From Bacteroidota bacterium (GTDB lineage Bacteria > Bacteroidota > Bacteroidia > Chitinophagales > Chitinophagaceae), in contig JAUZOE010000017.1 in the NCBI GenBank assembly GCA_030706605.1, positions 1 to 64,000 of the forward strand: a DNA stretch of 64,000 bases, in the 5' to 3' direction. The translations under genes were made by a program, and so were the position numbers. The notes under the pieces were generated by a model. The model did no database searches, was not told where the DNA came from, and was given only the letters and a program-made list of their open reading frames with translations. Positions within the stretch are counted from its first letter, which is position 1. The number at the start of each line of letters is the position of its first letter. Below, piece by piece: positions 28,533 through 37,205 of the stretch.

Positions 28533-29348
28533 TTAAATGCAGCTATTAATATTAAAGCCACCGTCAACGTTTATCGTAGCCCCGGTTACAAACTTCGATG
28601 CATTACTCAATAACCAGACAAGTATTCCTTTTAATTCATGAGGCTCTCCAAAACGTTTAAACGGAGTATGACGGAGAATCTCAATTCCCCGTTGCGTATT
28701 AATTCCATTTGATTCCATAAATAATGTTCTATTTTCTTTGGTTAAAAAAAAACCCGGAACAATTGCATTCATTTTTATAGCATCCCCATACCTGCGGCTT
28801 AATTCAATCGCAAACCATTTGGTAAATATCTCAACTGAAGCTTTAGCCATACTATAGCCTAAAACTTTACTAACAACCTGATTGGCAGCAATTGAAGAAA
28901 TATTTACAATACTCCCTTCGCCGTGGTGAGCAATTGCGTCTCCAAAAATTTGCGTTGGCAAAATAGTACCCCATAAATTCAAATCCATCACTTTTTTCAA
29001 CCCTCCCATGTTTAAATTAAAAATGTCCTGATGAGACTCCACAGTTCCTTCCTGCATATTGCCCCCGGCAGCATTTACCAATCCATCAATTTTGCCGTAA
29101 CTGTCTAATAGCATTTTTTTTGCATTGACCAAATCATTCTTATTAGTAACATCAGCACAAAGAGCGATCGCTTTTCCTCCTTCTCGATTTATTTTTGTGG
29201 CTCTTTCCTCTGCTATTTTACGATTTCTCCCCAATATACCAACAGTGCCTCCCGCTTCAGCTATTCCATCTATAAATGAATTCCCCAAAAAACCAGTACC
29301 ACCTGTAATTACAATAACTTTCTCTTTCAGTGAGAATAAATGATTCAT
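28533..29348 (-). CDS. SDR oxidoreductase, D-mannonate/fructuronate reductase type
   Basis: 271 residues, no signal peptide, cytoplasmic. Short-chain dehydrogenase with cofactor loop TGGTGFLG at 15-22, LGRN at 39-42 (Arg41 hints at NADP use), NAAGGN at 92-97, Ser151/152, and YSMAK with Tyr165 and Lys169. The opening LKEKVIVITGGTGFLG, the NAAGGN motif and the length match the short-chain type of D-mannonate oxidoreductase used in galacturonate and glucuronate breakdown (tagaturonate/fructuronate reductase step). That function is an assignment by resemblance. It is separated from susC by 175 bases that hold the susC promoter and operator, and has its own upstream palindrome at 29629. It would connect the GH28 enzymes to central metabolism. 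Confidence 0.78.
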   Translation of the reverse strand: MNHLFSLKEKVIVITGGTGFLGNSFIDGIAEAGGTVGILGRNRKIAEERATKINREGGKAIALCADVTNKNDLVNAKKMLLDSYGKIDGLVNAAGGNMQEGTVESHQDIFNLNMGGLKKVMDLNLWGTILPTQIFGDAIAHHGEGSIVNISSIAANQVVSKVLGYSMAKASVEIFTKWFAIELSRRYGDAIKMNAIVPGFFLTKENRTLFMESNGINTQRGIEILRHTPFKRFGEPHELKGILVWLLSNASKFVTGATINVDGGFNINSCI

Positions 29349-29872
29349 TATGTTACGATTTAGAATAATAAAATCTTAAAAAATTGCAACTTAATTCATG
29401 TTCCAAATTACACAACTGATAAAAATATAATAGATTTATACCACCCCCTTAATTACACAGGTCGTAAACCACACAAAGTAGAATTCAAAATTTAGTTTTT
29501 AAGCTAACTTTAAAATTGGATTTCTCACATAATTCACAATTAATTTCAAATTACTTCAGCAAGGTCATATGCTTTATGAATTTGACATAAAGTTTTTAAA
29601 TTTTTTATTGCCAATAGACATATTTTTACGAAAACGTTTTCGAAAATAGTTGCATATGTGCCGATTCAGAACTAAAATTATGAAAATGAGGCCCTATGAT
29701 TAGGCAAAGTTTTGTTACAATCTCAGTCTTGTTAGAGGTATATTTTATTTTATGAAACAGAGTAAAATAACTGGCTGTAATATGGATTTATAAAAAAATA
29801 AAGGAATAAACTTTCCTTATCTTCCTAATAACTTCTTATAAATTTAAGCCTGTAGTTGATTTTATTCAATTC
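29349..29872. other. non-coding gap with one operator
   Basis: 524 bases between the reductase start and the LacI-family gene stop, very AT-rich. I see no open reading frame with coding character. The only clear element is the palindrome at 29629-29642. No matching promoter element for the reductase could be assigned with confidence. Confidence 0.6.
29629..29642. promoter_or_regulatory. LacI-type operator upstream of the SDR gene
   Basis: Perfect 14-base palindrome CGAAAACGTTTTCG. It is 281 bases upstream of the reductase start and 230 bases past the LacI-family stop. It is identical to the palindrome at 31074-31087. Confidence 0.75.
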
Positions 29873-30883
29873 TTATATTGCCGTACTTCCTCTTGGAATC
29901 AATGTCGATTTTAAGATTATTTTTTCATGGACATTCATCATATTTTTCTTTTCCAGGTACCGGAATAATTGCAGGGCAGCTTGTTTACCTATTTCAAAGG
30001 CAGGTTGAGTTATAGTAGTAAGACTGGGATTAAGAAGGGAAGAAATTTCGAGGTTAGAAAAACTGATAATTTTCAATTGTTTGGGAATATTGATATTAAG
30101 CCTTTGGCAAACATTATAAGTGGCTATAGCTAATTTCTCAACAGAAGCAAATACTCCATCGGGCTTTTCAGCCCCAGAGAGAACCCTAACAATTTGTTCT
30201 TCATTAGCAGCAATATTATTAGTAAAACGCATTATCAGACGCTCATCAATACTTATATTATGTTTTACCAATGCTGCAATATACCCCTGCATTCTTTTAT
30301 TAGAATTAGACAGATACCTCGACAAATCCAGGTAGGCAATTTTTTTACATCCACGCTGAATTAAGTGTTCAGTCGCATTAAAGCCTCCTTCAAAATCATC
30401 TGTTGTGATGGAACTACTTTCAATAGCTTCACATATTCTATCAAAAAAAACCAGCGGAACTTCTTTCTTTTTAAGCTCTATCAAATGATCATAATTATTG
30501 GTTTCTGCAGAAATAGACATCAACATTCCATCTATTCTGCCATTTTGCAGATGGCTGGCAAATCCAATCTCTTTCTTAATATTTTCATGCGTAAGATAGA
30601 TAAGCACATGGTATTCTTTTTCCTGAGCCACATATTCTATTCCATTTATGGCAAGGGCAAAAAAATTATTGGTTATTTCAGGAATTACTACAGCAATGGT
30701 CTTGCTTTTGTGTTTCCGCAGACTACTGGCATAAGGGTTAGGCTGATAATTTAATTTTGCTGCCATCTCCTTCACCCGTAGTTTCGTTTTATCACTAATT
30801 TCATAACTATCCCGCAAGGCACGTGAAATAGTGCTAATAGATAAATTGAGATTCTTGGCAAGCGTTTTAATATCTACACTCAT
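29873..30883 (-). CDS. LacI family transcriptional regulator
   Basis: 336 residues. N-terminal LacI helix-turn-helix at about 4-25 (IKTLAKNLNLSISTISRALRD) and hinge helix PNPYASSLRK near 53-62, then a periplasmic-binding-protein-like sensor domain from about 63 (KTIAVVIPEITNNFF) with a C-terminal DNA-independent effector cleft. It is likely to bind a sugar or sugar acid released by the locus. Identical palindromes occur on both sides of the gene (29629 and 31074) and a related one before susC, so it probably controls the polysaccharide locus and itself. Regulation of such a locus by a LacI protein rather than a hybrid sensor or sigma/anti-sigma pair is less common in Bacteroidota. Confidence 0.95.
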   Translation of the reverse strand: MSVDIKTLAKNLNLSISTISRALRDSYEISDKTKLRVKEMAAKLNYQPNPYASSLRKHKSKTIAVVIPEITNNFFALAINGIEYVAQEKEYHVLIYLTHENIKKEIGFASHLQNGRIDGMLMSISAETNNYDHLIELKKKEVPLVFFDRICEAIESSSITTDDFEGGFNATEHLIQRGCKKIAYLDLSRYLSNSNKRMQGYIAALVKHNISIDERLIMRFTNNIAANEEQIVRVLSGAEKPDGVFASVEKLAIATYNVCQRLNINIPKQLKIISFSNLEISSLLNPSLTTITQPAFEIGKQAALQLFRYLEKKNMMNVHEKIILKSTLIPRGSTAI

Positions 30884-30917
30884 ATCAGCTATTTATTTAA
30901 ATTAGTAAAACTTATTG

Positions 30918-30970
30918 CGATTGCAATAGGTTTCTGTTTAATCCAGAATGGATAAATTCTATTGTAATCG
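30918..30970. repeat. inverted repeat in the leader of the LacI-family gene
   Basis: CGATTGCAATAG at 30918-30929 is repeated inverted as CTATTGTAATCG at 30959-30970, 11 of 12 positions matching, spaced by 29 bases. It lies 35-87 bases upstream of the start codon. It could be a second regulator site or an RNA hairpin. Confidence 0.45.
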
Positions 30971-31073
30971 TATTTTTAATACTACAATCATATTTGTGTA
31001 AATAAAAATCGTCTTTAATTCATTTCAATATTACAAGAATATAAACATAGAAAAACTTAATGACATAAATTTA

Positions 31074-31087
31074 CGAAAACGTTTTCG
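31074..31087. promoter_or_regulatory. LacI-type operator upstream of the LacI-family gene
   Basis: Perfect 14-base palindrome CGAAAACGTTTTCG, 191 bases upstream of the regulator start. Identical to the site at 29629-29642, which suggests autoregulation. Confidence 0.75.
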
Positions 31088-31524
31088 CAAATAAAAGACG
31101 AAAAGAAATATCCAAACAAATATTGAGTTAAGATTTGAAAGTTAGCTCTAAGATAAAAGCGCTAATATATTGTGTAAAATTTGGCAACCAGTCTTTTACA
31201 AAATACACATATACAATAAGTTATAAAATAATCTATACCAATATTCTATTTGAATTAAAAGTGTAAGTGCCATAATAACTCTTTGAATTTCCGAATTTTT
31301 TACATTAATACTATCGATGGTATATTTAAAATAGTCGGGAAGGGGCAACCGACCCCCATTGTGCTCAACTATTCCTAAGTTCTATTTTTTATCAGCCCTG
31401 TCTGATAAAAAGATAATATAAACAGAACGTAGAAAGACTTTTATAGGTAAATAATTATTTTTCTTTTGCAATACAATTCTTTTATTAGCAGAATATCCTG
31501 AAATAAAAAAAAGAAAAGTATGGA

Positions 31525-32382
31525 TCAATCGAGGCCAAATGTATTTTCCATTGCTTTCATCATTCCTTTGGTAGACCATTGGCCCGGGACGATCATCCTG
31601 CGGATGGTGTATAAAGGTTCTGTAGGATCGCGTTTAGTTGATAAACTAAACGCCATTTTATAGCCGGCCTTTTTTAATTCAGGAAAAGCTGCCTTGTTCC
31701 AAAGTCCAAAAGGATAAGCAAAATATTTAGCAGATTTTCCGGTAATTTCTTCTACTTTTTTCTTAGGTAATACCAATTGCTTTTCCCAGTCATCGCCCTG
31801 GTATTTAGTTACCATGTGATGATCCCATGTGTGAGCCTCCACAGCATTTCCTTCATCAGACAATTGCTTTAATTGCTCTTTAGTCATATAATGTGGACGA
31901 TTAATCGAAACAGTCATAATAAAGAACACACCCTTAAAACCATATTTTCCCATTTCCTTAGCACCAATTGTAAATTGATCTTCATCAGTATCATCAAATG
32001 TAAGCATTACTGGTTTTGCAGGAAGTGCCGTTCCATGAACCAGGTAATTATACAATTGGTCGGGCAGGATTGTTTCATAACCGCTGTCCTTAAGCGCCTT
32101 CATATGCTCTGCAAATTGTTCCGGTGAAACTGAATAAGTTTTCATCATTTCACCATCCCCCGGCTGGGGTTCCCGAATATGATGATAGCATAATACAGGC
32201 ACTTGCTTTTTAGCAAGCATAGTTGCCAGATCAGCAACAGGACCATCTGCAACAGAGTCCTGGGTAACAGTTTTTGAAGAGATTGCATTTGATGAATCAT
32301 CTTCTTTTTTTGTTGCGGAATTTGAAGAACACGCGGCTATAAAGCACAATAAGAAAATGAAGACAATAATATTCTTTTTCAT
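31525..32382 (-). CDS. polysaccharide deacetylase (CE4) lipoprotein
   Basis: 285 residues. Lipoprotein signal with Cys18 (FIAACSS), a low-complexity linker to about 50, then a NodB/CE4 domain from about 60. The first motif LTFDDTD holds Asp130 and Asp131; the second is HTWDHH at 184-189, giving the metal-binding histidines. CE4 enzymes remove acetyl groups from N-acetylglucosamine-type polymers such as peptidoglycan, chitin or exopolysaccharide. It is anchored in the envelope by lipidation. The gene is 18 bases downstream of an unknown lipoprotein gene, so the two are probably one operon. The exact polymer is unknown. Confidence 0.9.
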   Translation of the reverse strand: MKKNIIVFIFLLCFIAACSSNSATKKEDDSSNAISSKTVTQDSVADGPVADLATMLAKKQVPVLCYHHIREPQPGDGEMMKTYSVSPEQFAEHMKALKDSGYETILPDQLYNYLVHGTALPAKPVMLTFDDTDEDQFTIGAKEMGKYGFKGVFFIMTVSINRPHYMTKEQLKQLSDEGNAVEAHTWDHHMVTKYQGDDWEKQLVLPKKKVEEITGKSAKYFAYPFGLWNKAAFPELKKAGYKMAFSLSTKRDPTEPLYTIRRMIVPGQWSTKGMMKAMENTFGLD

Positions 32383-32400
32383 ATATATAGTACTACAAAA

Positions 32401-33438
32401 TTATTGGTATTGAATGTAAATTGGTTTGGGAACAAATTTTAATAATTCCTGCGGAGTATACAATTGGTCACTACCAGTCTTGGTATCATTTTTATAAAAT
32501 AATTTAAATCCTGAAAATTCTACAGGCTCTCTATAAACATAACGGAGATAACTGGATCGTTTTAAAGTTTTATCACCCCAGCCATCCATATCAATGACGA
32601 CCTGCACTTCAGGCACTTTTTTAATTTGCTTGTAATTGGTAAGCATTCCTTGTGTAAAACGATGTACTACTAATATTTTCGGAGGCAGATTATACTTTTT
32701 TACTGTTTTGACAAGAAAATCGATAGCATCATTCACATCATCAGCACTAAAAGTTCCGATTTTTGTACCAGGAACGTTCCCTCCTTTCATGGAAAATTCA
32801 GGATCAATTCCCAAATGAACCTGAGGCAATTTTAAAAATTTTTCTAACGGAGGCACTTCTTCTCTTACTGTACTATGCCCCACCTGGATATCTAAGAAAA
32901 CCAACCCATTAATTTCCTTTGCCCAATTAATGATCGTATCTATTTGATGAGCCGGCATGCGCAATCTGTGTTTATTATCTTTCCCGGGAGATCCCTGGGC
33001 TGTAACAGCTACGTAATGTAAAGCAGGAATTACAGGAAGAGAAGGATCGGCAGCCTGCCATTTAGCCACTTCACCTTTCAATTTTTTCAACATTTCATTT
33101 TTGGGCAATTCTCCTAAAATGCCCATTTTTTTAGAATACAAATTCCCATAAAAAGCAACGATCCTGTTAAAAGGTAAAACGGCACCTTCTAAAGGATATG
33201 GTGCCTTTACCGGCCACAAGCCTGTAGTATCGTGATTTGCCAAATTATGTATCAGCCTGTTGTACTTGGCAGTATCAAGTTTTATTTGATCATATACATT
33301 TGGAACTTTCTCACTTTTTTTACCGTCAGAATCAGAAGAAATTTTTTCCGCAGAAGATGAGGCATTATTGCAACCTGTACAAAAGATAAATGAAGAAGCA
33401 ATCAAGGTAACTAAAACCGGGTAGCGATTTGTTTTCAT
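32401..33438 (-). CDS. lipoprotein of unknown function, partner of the deacetylase
   Basis: 345 residues with a lipoprotein signal (probable lipidated Cys23 in FCTGCNN) and a Ser/Lys-rich linker. I do not recognise a named domain. The body resembles a (beta/alpha) barrel: strand-like segments LPVIPALHYVAV, GLVFLDIQVG, VHLGIDPEFSM, KILVVHRF, VQVVIDMDGWGD, and a closing PKPIYIQYQ. The motif GHSTVREE near 196-203 and the acidic DPEFSM and DMDGWGD are candidates for a metal or sugar site. It precedes the deacetylase gene closely and may act on the same polymer. Confidence 0.72.
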   Translation of the reverse strand: MKTNRYPVLVTLIASSFIFCTGCNNASSSAEKISSDSDGKKSEKVPNVYDQIKLDTAKYNRLIHNLANHDTTGLWPVKAPYPLEGAVLPFNRIVAFYGNLYSKKMGILGELPKNEMLKKLKGEVAKWQAADPSLPVIPALHYVAVTAQGSPGKDNKHRLRMPAHQIDTIINWAKEINGLVFLDIQVGHSTVREEVPPLEKFLKLPQVHLGIDPEFSMKGGNVPGTKIGTFSADDVNDAIDFLVKTVKKYNLPPKILVVHRFTQGMLTNYKQIKKVPEVQVVIDMDGWGDKTLKRSSYLRYVYREPVEFSGFKLFYKNDTKTGSDQLYTPQELLKFVPKPIYIQYQ

Positions 33439-33554
33439 ATATGCGAAGATATCTTAAAAAGTATTTCACAAAATGTTCTTTTGCAAGATTCTTTCAAAGT
33501 TTATGGCAATTAAATTAGAATTTACGATTTTGGTTAAAGAAAAGGAATTAGAAT

Positions 33555-33986
33555 TTATTTCGAATTTATATAACTATCCAGGTGAGCAATAGTTTGCTGT
33601 TGCGAAATAATTGTTTCGCTTACGACATCACTTATAGAAATAATTCCTTTCAACTCTTTCTTCTCAAAAACCGGCAGGTAACGGATGTTATTATCTGAAA
33701 GAAGTTCCATACAGTGCTCCACGGTATCGTCAGGTTTTAAATCGGGAAAATCAGAAGTCATAATTTCACTTACTTTAGTATTGGTAGAGTTTTTCCCTTT
33801 TAAAACTACTTTACGGGAATAATCTCTTTCGGTAATAATACCCAGGAATTTTTTATCCTGCATTACAACGACAGAACCAATGTTATTTTCTGCCATTACT
33901 TTTAAAGCATCCAACACAGAAGTATCAGGTAAAACAGAAATGGCTCTTGAGCCTTTCCGGAAAAGAATGTTGCTGATTTTATTCAT
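33555..33986 (-). CDS. CBS domain pair protein
   Basis: 143 residues from the ATG at 33986 (MNKISNILFRKG). Two CBS domains in tandem: about 10-65 (SVLPDTSVLDALKVMAENNIGSVVVM...GIITERDYSRKVV) and about 78-135 (IMTSDFPDLKPDDTVEHCMELL...YLPVFEKKELKGIISISDVV). Such stand-alone pairs bind adenosine nucleotides and often regulate other proteins. A longer reading frame reaches 34025 but its first 13 residues lack the usual features and the start chosen matches the typical N-terminus. It is divergent from the small protein at 34169. Confidence 0.9.
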   Translation of the reverse strand: MNKISNILFRKGSRAISVLPDTSVLDALKVMAENNIGSVVVMQDKKFLGIITERDYSRKVVLKGKNSTNTKVSEIMTSDFPDLKPDDTVEHCMELLSDNNIRYLPVFEKKELKGIISISDVVSETIISQQQTIAHLDSYINSK

Positions 33987-34055
33987 ATCTAAAAGTTGAA
34001 ATTGTAATTTACGAAAAGAAAACACACTAACAAAATATCAAATTACAATAAATAC

Positions 34056-34086
34056 TTGCTATTTTAAATTAAACATACTACTTTTG
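34056..34086 (+). promoter_or_regulatory. promoter of the 35-residue membrane protein
   Basis: TTG (34056-34058), 20 bases, TACTTTTG (34079-34086), matching the Bacteroidota promoter consensus exactly at the -7 element. Predicted transcription start is near 34093, giving a leader of about 76 bases. Confidence 0.65.
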
Positions 34087-34168
34087 TACTAATCCTGTCT
34101 CTCAGAAATATTTTTTTCCAATTCCTTTCAAATTCCTGCTAATATTTATTCACTTAAAACTGTAGGTT

Positions 34169-34276
34169 ATGAAAAAAATTTACTCTGTAGAATTCGCTGA
34201 CACATTAGTCGCAATCGGTATTATCTTAGGCTTTTTTGCATTAATGGCTGGTATAGCATTATTGACAGGCATGTAA
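34169..34276 (+). CDS. 35-residue single-span membrane protein
   Basis: A small reading frame starting MKKIYSVEFADT and followed by a hydrophobic stretch of about 22 residues (VAIGIILGFFALMAGIALLTG). It has its own promoter upstream and a strong terminator downstream, which supports a real mono-cistronic gene. A short charged and aromatic N-terminus before one membrane helix suggests an inner-membrane microprotein. No similarity to a known family is recognised. It is not followed by an amino acid operon, so a leader peptide is unlikely. Confidence 0.72.
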   Translation: MKKIYSVEFADTLVAIGIILGFFALMAGIALLTGM

Positions 34277-34300
34277 AGATATTCTGGAAAATGAATTTCA

Positions 34301-34329
34301 AAAGGCACAAGTTACTCGTGCCTTTTTTT
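34301..34329 (+). terminator. intrinsic terminator after the 35-residue protein
   Basis: AAAGGCAC (34301-34308) pairs with GTGCCTTT (34318-34325) around a 9-base loop and is followed by a T-run to 34329. It lies 24 bases after the stop codon. Confidence 0.88.
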
Positions 34330-34459
34330 AATTTCAGTTATTAGTTATCATTACAAAAATGATCCTTTTATGGAAAAAAAATAAAATTTCCGATTTTTAG
34401 TCCCATAATATCAAACTTCAGATACATCCCCATCATTTTGTAATTTTATAAAAAAAATC

Positions 34460-34648
34460 ATGGAACATAAGAAAATATTAGAAGACCTTAATAAGCAATC
34501 GCTCGAAAAAATTGATGCCTATCTCCAATCAAAAGGCACTATGAATAAGGAGCACCATGAAAAAATAAATGAAGCCAAGAAAAAATGGCAAAATTCATGG
34601 AGCGACTTTATGGATGTTCTTATGTTTTTGGAAAGAATTGAATTGTAA
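34460..34648 (+). CDS. 62-residue charged helical protein, unknown
   Basis: Starts MEHKKILEDLNKQSLEKIDAY and is rich in Lys, Glu and Asn, with amphipathic helical spacing through the C-terminal NSWSDFMDVLMFLERIEL. No known domain recognised. It is downstream of the microprotein terminator and upstream of a large inverted repeat that ends transcription on both strands. The start is the first ATG in frame. Composition like a real gene, but evidence is moderate. Confidence 0.6.
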   Translation: MEHKKILEDLNKQSLEKIDAYLQSKGTMNKEHHEKINEAKKKWQNSWSDFMDVLMFLERIEL

Positions 34649-34680
34649 GTTCATCAATCTTATTCAAGTATTATTTCTAT

Positions 34681-34727
34681 TAATTTATCACCATTTATTT
34701 TCCTAAAAAATAAATGGTGATAAATTA
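34681..34727. terminator. 21-base perfect inverted repeat between convergent genes
   Basis: Positions 34681-34701 are perfectly complementary to 34707-34727 with a 5-base loop (CCTAA). It is AT-rich and lies between the convergent genes ending at 34648 (+) and 34761 (-). It most likely acts as a shared terminator or RNA end protector. Confidence 0.65.
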
Positions 34728-34760
34728 TGCTTAATGATAAATGTGAAAAAAATCGAAAAT

Positions 34761-35594
34761 TTAATTCAATTTCATTTCAAATAATTTGGGCCAATCCTTA
34801 CCTGTTATATATAATTTCTTTGTAGCACTATCATAGGCAATTCCATTAAGAACTGCGCCATCGCTAACCTTAACTCCGGGATCATATTGAGACAACAAAC
34901 CTTGTAAGTGCAAAACACCCGTCACGTGACCATTTGATGTATCAATTTTTTCTATATCATCCGTAAGCCAGCGGTTGGCATATACTGAGCCATCAATTAA
35001 TTCAAGTTCATTAAGGCTGTCTACTTCTCCCCGATTATTAACAACAGTAAGAATCTTATTTATTTTCATCTCTTTTCTGTTTTCATCCGGCTGTACAAAA
35101 AATAATTTTGAAGATCCGTCACTAATTATAATCTGGTTACCGTCATTGGTAGCGCCCCACCCTTGCCGACTCCAATTAAAAGTACTAATCGGGTGTGTTA
35201 TGTCATTAAGACTGTAGACAAATATTTTATTACTTTGCCAGGTAAGTTGATAAATTTTATTTTTAAAGATAGTAATGCCCTCTCCGAAAACAGAACTATC
35301 AGGAATCTTATATTCTTTTTCAACTTTTCCTGTTTTAATATCAACAATGCGTAAGCTGGATTGCTTATACTCGCCTGTGCCTTCATACAATTTTCCCTTA
35401 TAAAATTCAAGACCTTGTGTGAATGCTTGCGGATCATGAGGATAAACTGCATCTACTGAAAACATAATAGGGGCAGGAGCTTCAATGTTGTTTGATTTCG
35501 GAACCGGGAGAGAAGAATCATAATCCGAACCAGAATTATTATTACACGAAATCAGCAGGAAAAGAATAGCAATAAAAAGTAACTTATTAATCAT
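34761..35594 (-). CDS. glutaminyl-peptide cyclotransferase, lipoprotein
   Basis: 277 residues. Lipoprotein signal (LLISCNNN, Cys17) and a beta-propeller of the plant/bacterial glutamine cyclotransferase family: PHDPQAFTQGLEFY at about 53-66, LYEGTGEYKQSSLR near 70-83, FGEGITIFKNKIYQLTWQSNK near 105-125, and ANRWLTDDIEKID, ending with the GVLNGIAYD-like repeat. The family turns N-terminal glutamine into pyroglutamate on exported proteins. The enzyme would face the periplasm or cell surface. It is divergent from the M43 protease at 35890. Confidence 0.93.
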   Translation of the reverse strand: MINKLLFIAILFLLISCNNNSGSDYDSSLPVPKSNNIEAPAPIMFSVDAVYPHDPQAFTQGLEFYKGKLYEGTGEYKQSSLRIVDIKTGKVEKEYKIPDSSVFGEGITIFKNKIYQLTWQSNKIFVYSLNDITHPISTFNWSRQGWGATNDGNQIIISDGSSKLFFVQPDENRKEMKINKILTVVNNRGEVDSLNELELIDGSVYANRWLTDDIEKIDTSNGHVTGVLHLQGLLSQYDPGVKVSDGAVLNGIAYDSATKKLYITGKDWPKLFEMKLN

Positions 35595-35889
35595 TTTTTA
35601 GTTTTAGAATTGTAAAAATAGCAAACCAAAAGTTTATGCATGTTAACTACTTTATAAAAAACATTGCATAAAATTTCCACGTGTCAATTATTTTATCGTT
35701 ATTTGTGTTCTTAAACCTCTGTTACCAAAAATAACACACTATTACCTATTGTTATTTTTAGGTACAAAACACGGGTTATATTGATTCCTCAATGTATTTT
35801 CATTATCCCATGTATTAATTATCACGCTAGGCCTATGTAATCCCGCTAATGTTGGTTCGCTCAAAATTGGGTTTAATAACTGGGAATAC

Positions 35890-37149
35890 ATGAAAATTAC
35901 TTTTACATTCTTTTTGCTATTTTTTGCTTTTTGTGCCAAAGCTCAGCGTTGTGCCACTTCTGAATATTCGAGGCTTCATCCGGTAACCTTAATGCGCCCA
36001 TCAGGTGCTGGCGTTTCATCAACTAAAACTGCCGGCCGCGATACACTAAATAATGAAGTGATTATCATACCTGTTGTAATTCATATATTATATAATACAA
36101 ATGATCAAAATATCAGCGACAAGCAGGTCCTTTCCCAAATTACTTCATTAAATAATGATTATAGAAGACTTAATACTGATACTGTAAATACTCCCGCACC
36201 TTTTAAGAGTATAGCGGCAGACACGAGAATTGTTTTTTGTCTTGCAAAAGTAGATCCGGAAGGAAATTACACTACCGGAATCATTCGCAAATACACTCAC
36301 GAATCTAATTTTCTTTCAGATGACGCCATGAAGTTTTCCTCAAGCGGAGGGGATGATGGATGGGACGCTTCCAGGTATTTAAATATTTGGGTTTGTAATC
36401 TCTTTGGCCGCACTTTGGGTTATTCCACATTGCCAGGATGCCCGGCAGAAAGAGATGGCATTGTTATAAAATATAATGCTTTTGGCACTACCGGTTTAAT
36501 AACTGCTCCCTATAATAAAGGAAGAACTACAACTCATGAAATAGGCCACTGGCTTGGACTACGGCATTTGTGGGGTGATGCCAATTGTGGTGATGACGGA
36601 ATTGCAGATACACCACCCCAGGAAACTAGCAACAGTTATTGCCCTGTTTTTCCACACCTTTCTTCTTGTTCAATCAATAGTTATGGCGATATGTTCATGG
36701 ACTATATGGATTTTACCGATGATGCATGTATGAATATGTTTACCCAGGGACAAAAATCTGAAATGCGCAGTTTATTTGCTTTAGGAAATGCCAGAAATTC
36801 ATTTCTCAATTCTTCAGTATGTGATAGTTCAAATGCTCAGGGAGGCCCCTTACCTTCAACACCACCTAAAGACAGTATAACTATTTCGGCTCCACTTACC
36901 ATCACTACTTATCCAAATCCATTTTACAGTGATTTAACCGTTGCTGCTTCGGATGAGTCTGCAGTTATAGGCAAAGTTTTAAAATTATACAACATCACCG
37001 GTAAATTAATTACAAGCAGGATACTTCAATCGCAAAAAACAGTTCTTCATATAGGAGAACTTCCTTCAGGTATATATTTCATAAAAATTGAAGGAAATAA
37101 AAGCCCTCTAGTTTACAAGCTAATCAAGCAGTCAGGAGTTTCCAGATAA
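35890..37149 (+). CDS. M43 family zinc metalloprotease secreted by the type IX system
   Basis: 419 residues. Signal peptide to about AKAQ. Metzincin zinc motif HEIGHWLGLRH at 216-226 (His216, Glu217, His220, His226) and a downstream MDYMDF Met-turn. The C-terminal 80 residues form a type A sorting domain (TTYPNPFYSDLTV, then LYNITGKLI, LPSGIYFIKI), which marks the protein for T9SS export and attachment or release. M43 proteases cleave extracellular proteins or process envelope proteins. The starting ATG has the signal peptide immediately behind it. The spacer with the cyclotransferase gene is 295 bases with no obvious consensus promoter. Confidence 0.93.
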   Translation: MKITFTFFLLFFAFCAKAQRCATSEYSRLHPVTLMRPSGAGVSSTKTAGRDTLNNEVIIIPVVIHILYNTNDQNISDKQVLSQITSLNNDYRRLNTDTVNTPAPFKSIAADTRIVFCLAKVDPEGNYTTGIIRKYTHESNFLSDDAMKFSSSGGDDGWDASRYLNIWVCNLFGRTLGYSTLPGCPAERDGIVIKYNAFGTTGLITAPYNKGRTTTHEIGHWLGLRHLWGDANCGDDGIADTPPQETSNSYCPVFPHLSSCSINSYGDMFMDYMDFTDDACMNMFTQGQKSEMRSLFALGNARNSFLNSSVCDSSNAQGGPLPSTPPKDSITISAPLTITTYPNPFYSDLTVAASDESAVIGKVLKLYNITGKLITSRILQSQKTVLHIGELPSGIYFIKIEGNKSPLVYKLIKQSGVSR

Positions 37150-37205
37150 AATGGGCATATGCCCGAATGTCCTTAGATAGGTTTTAGCAAAGTATTTTAA
37201 AATAG

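Larger units (their letters stand above)
30884..31524. other. non-coding gap upstream of the LacI-family gene
   Basis: 641 bases between the LacI-family start and the deacetylase stop. It holds the inverted repeat at 30918-30970, the operator at 31074-31087 and a small GC-rich hairpin at 31334-31353 (GTCGG/CCGAC). No convincing gene is present. Confidence 0.6.

Noticed and set aside
30365-30754. 129-codon open frame on the plus strand
   Set aside because: Antisense to the LacI-family gene, with no promoter or domain.
31334-31353. GC-rich hairpin GTCGG/CCGAC as an RNA gene
   Set aside because: The stem is only 5 bases, with no promoter or conserved tRNA-like features.
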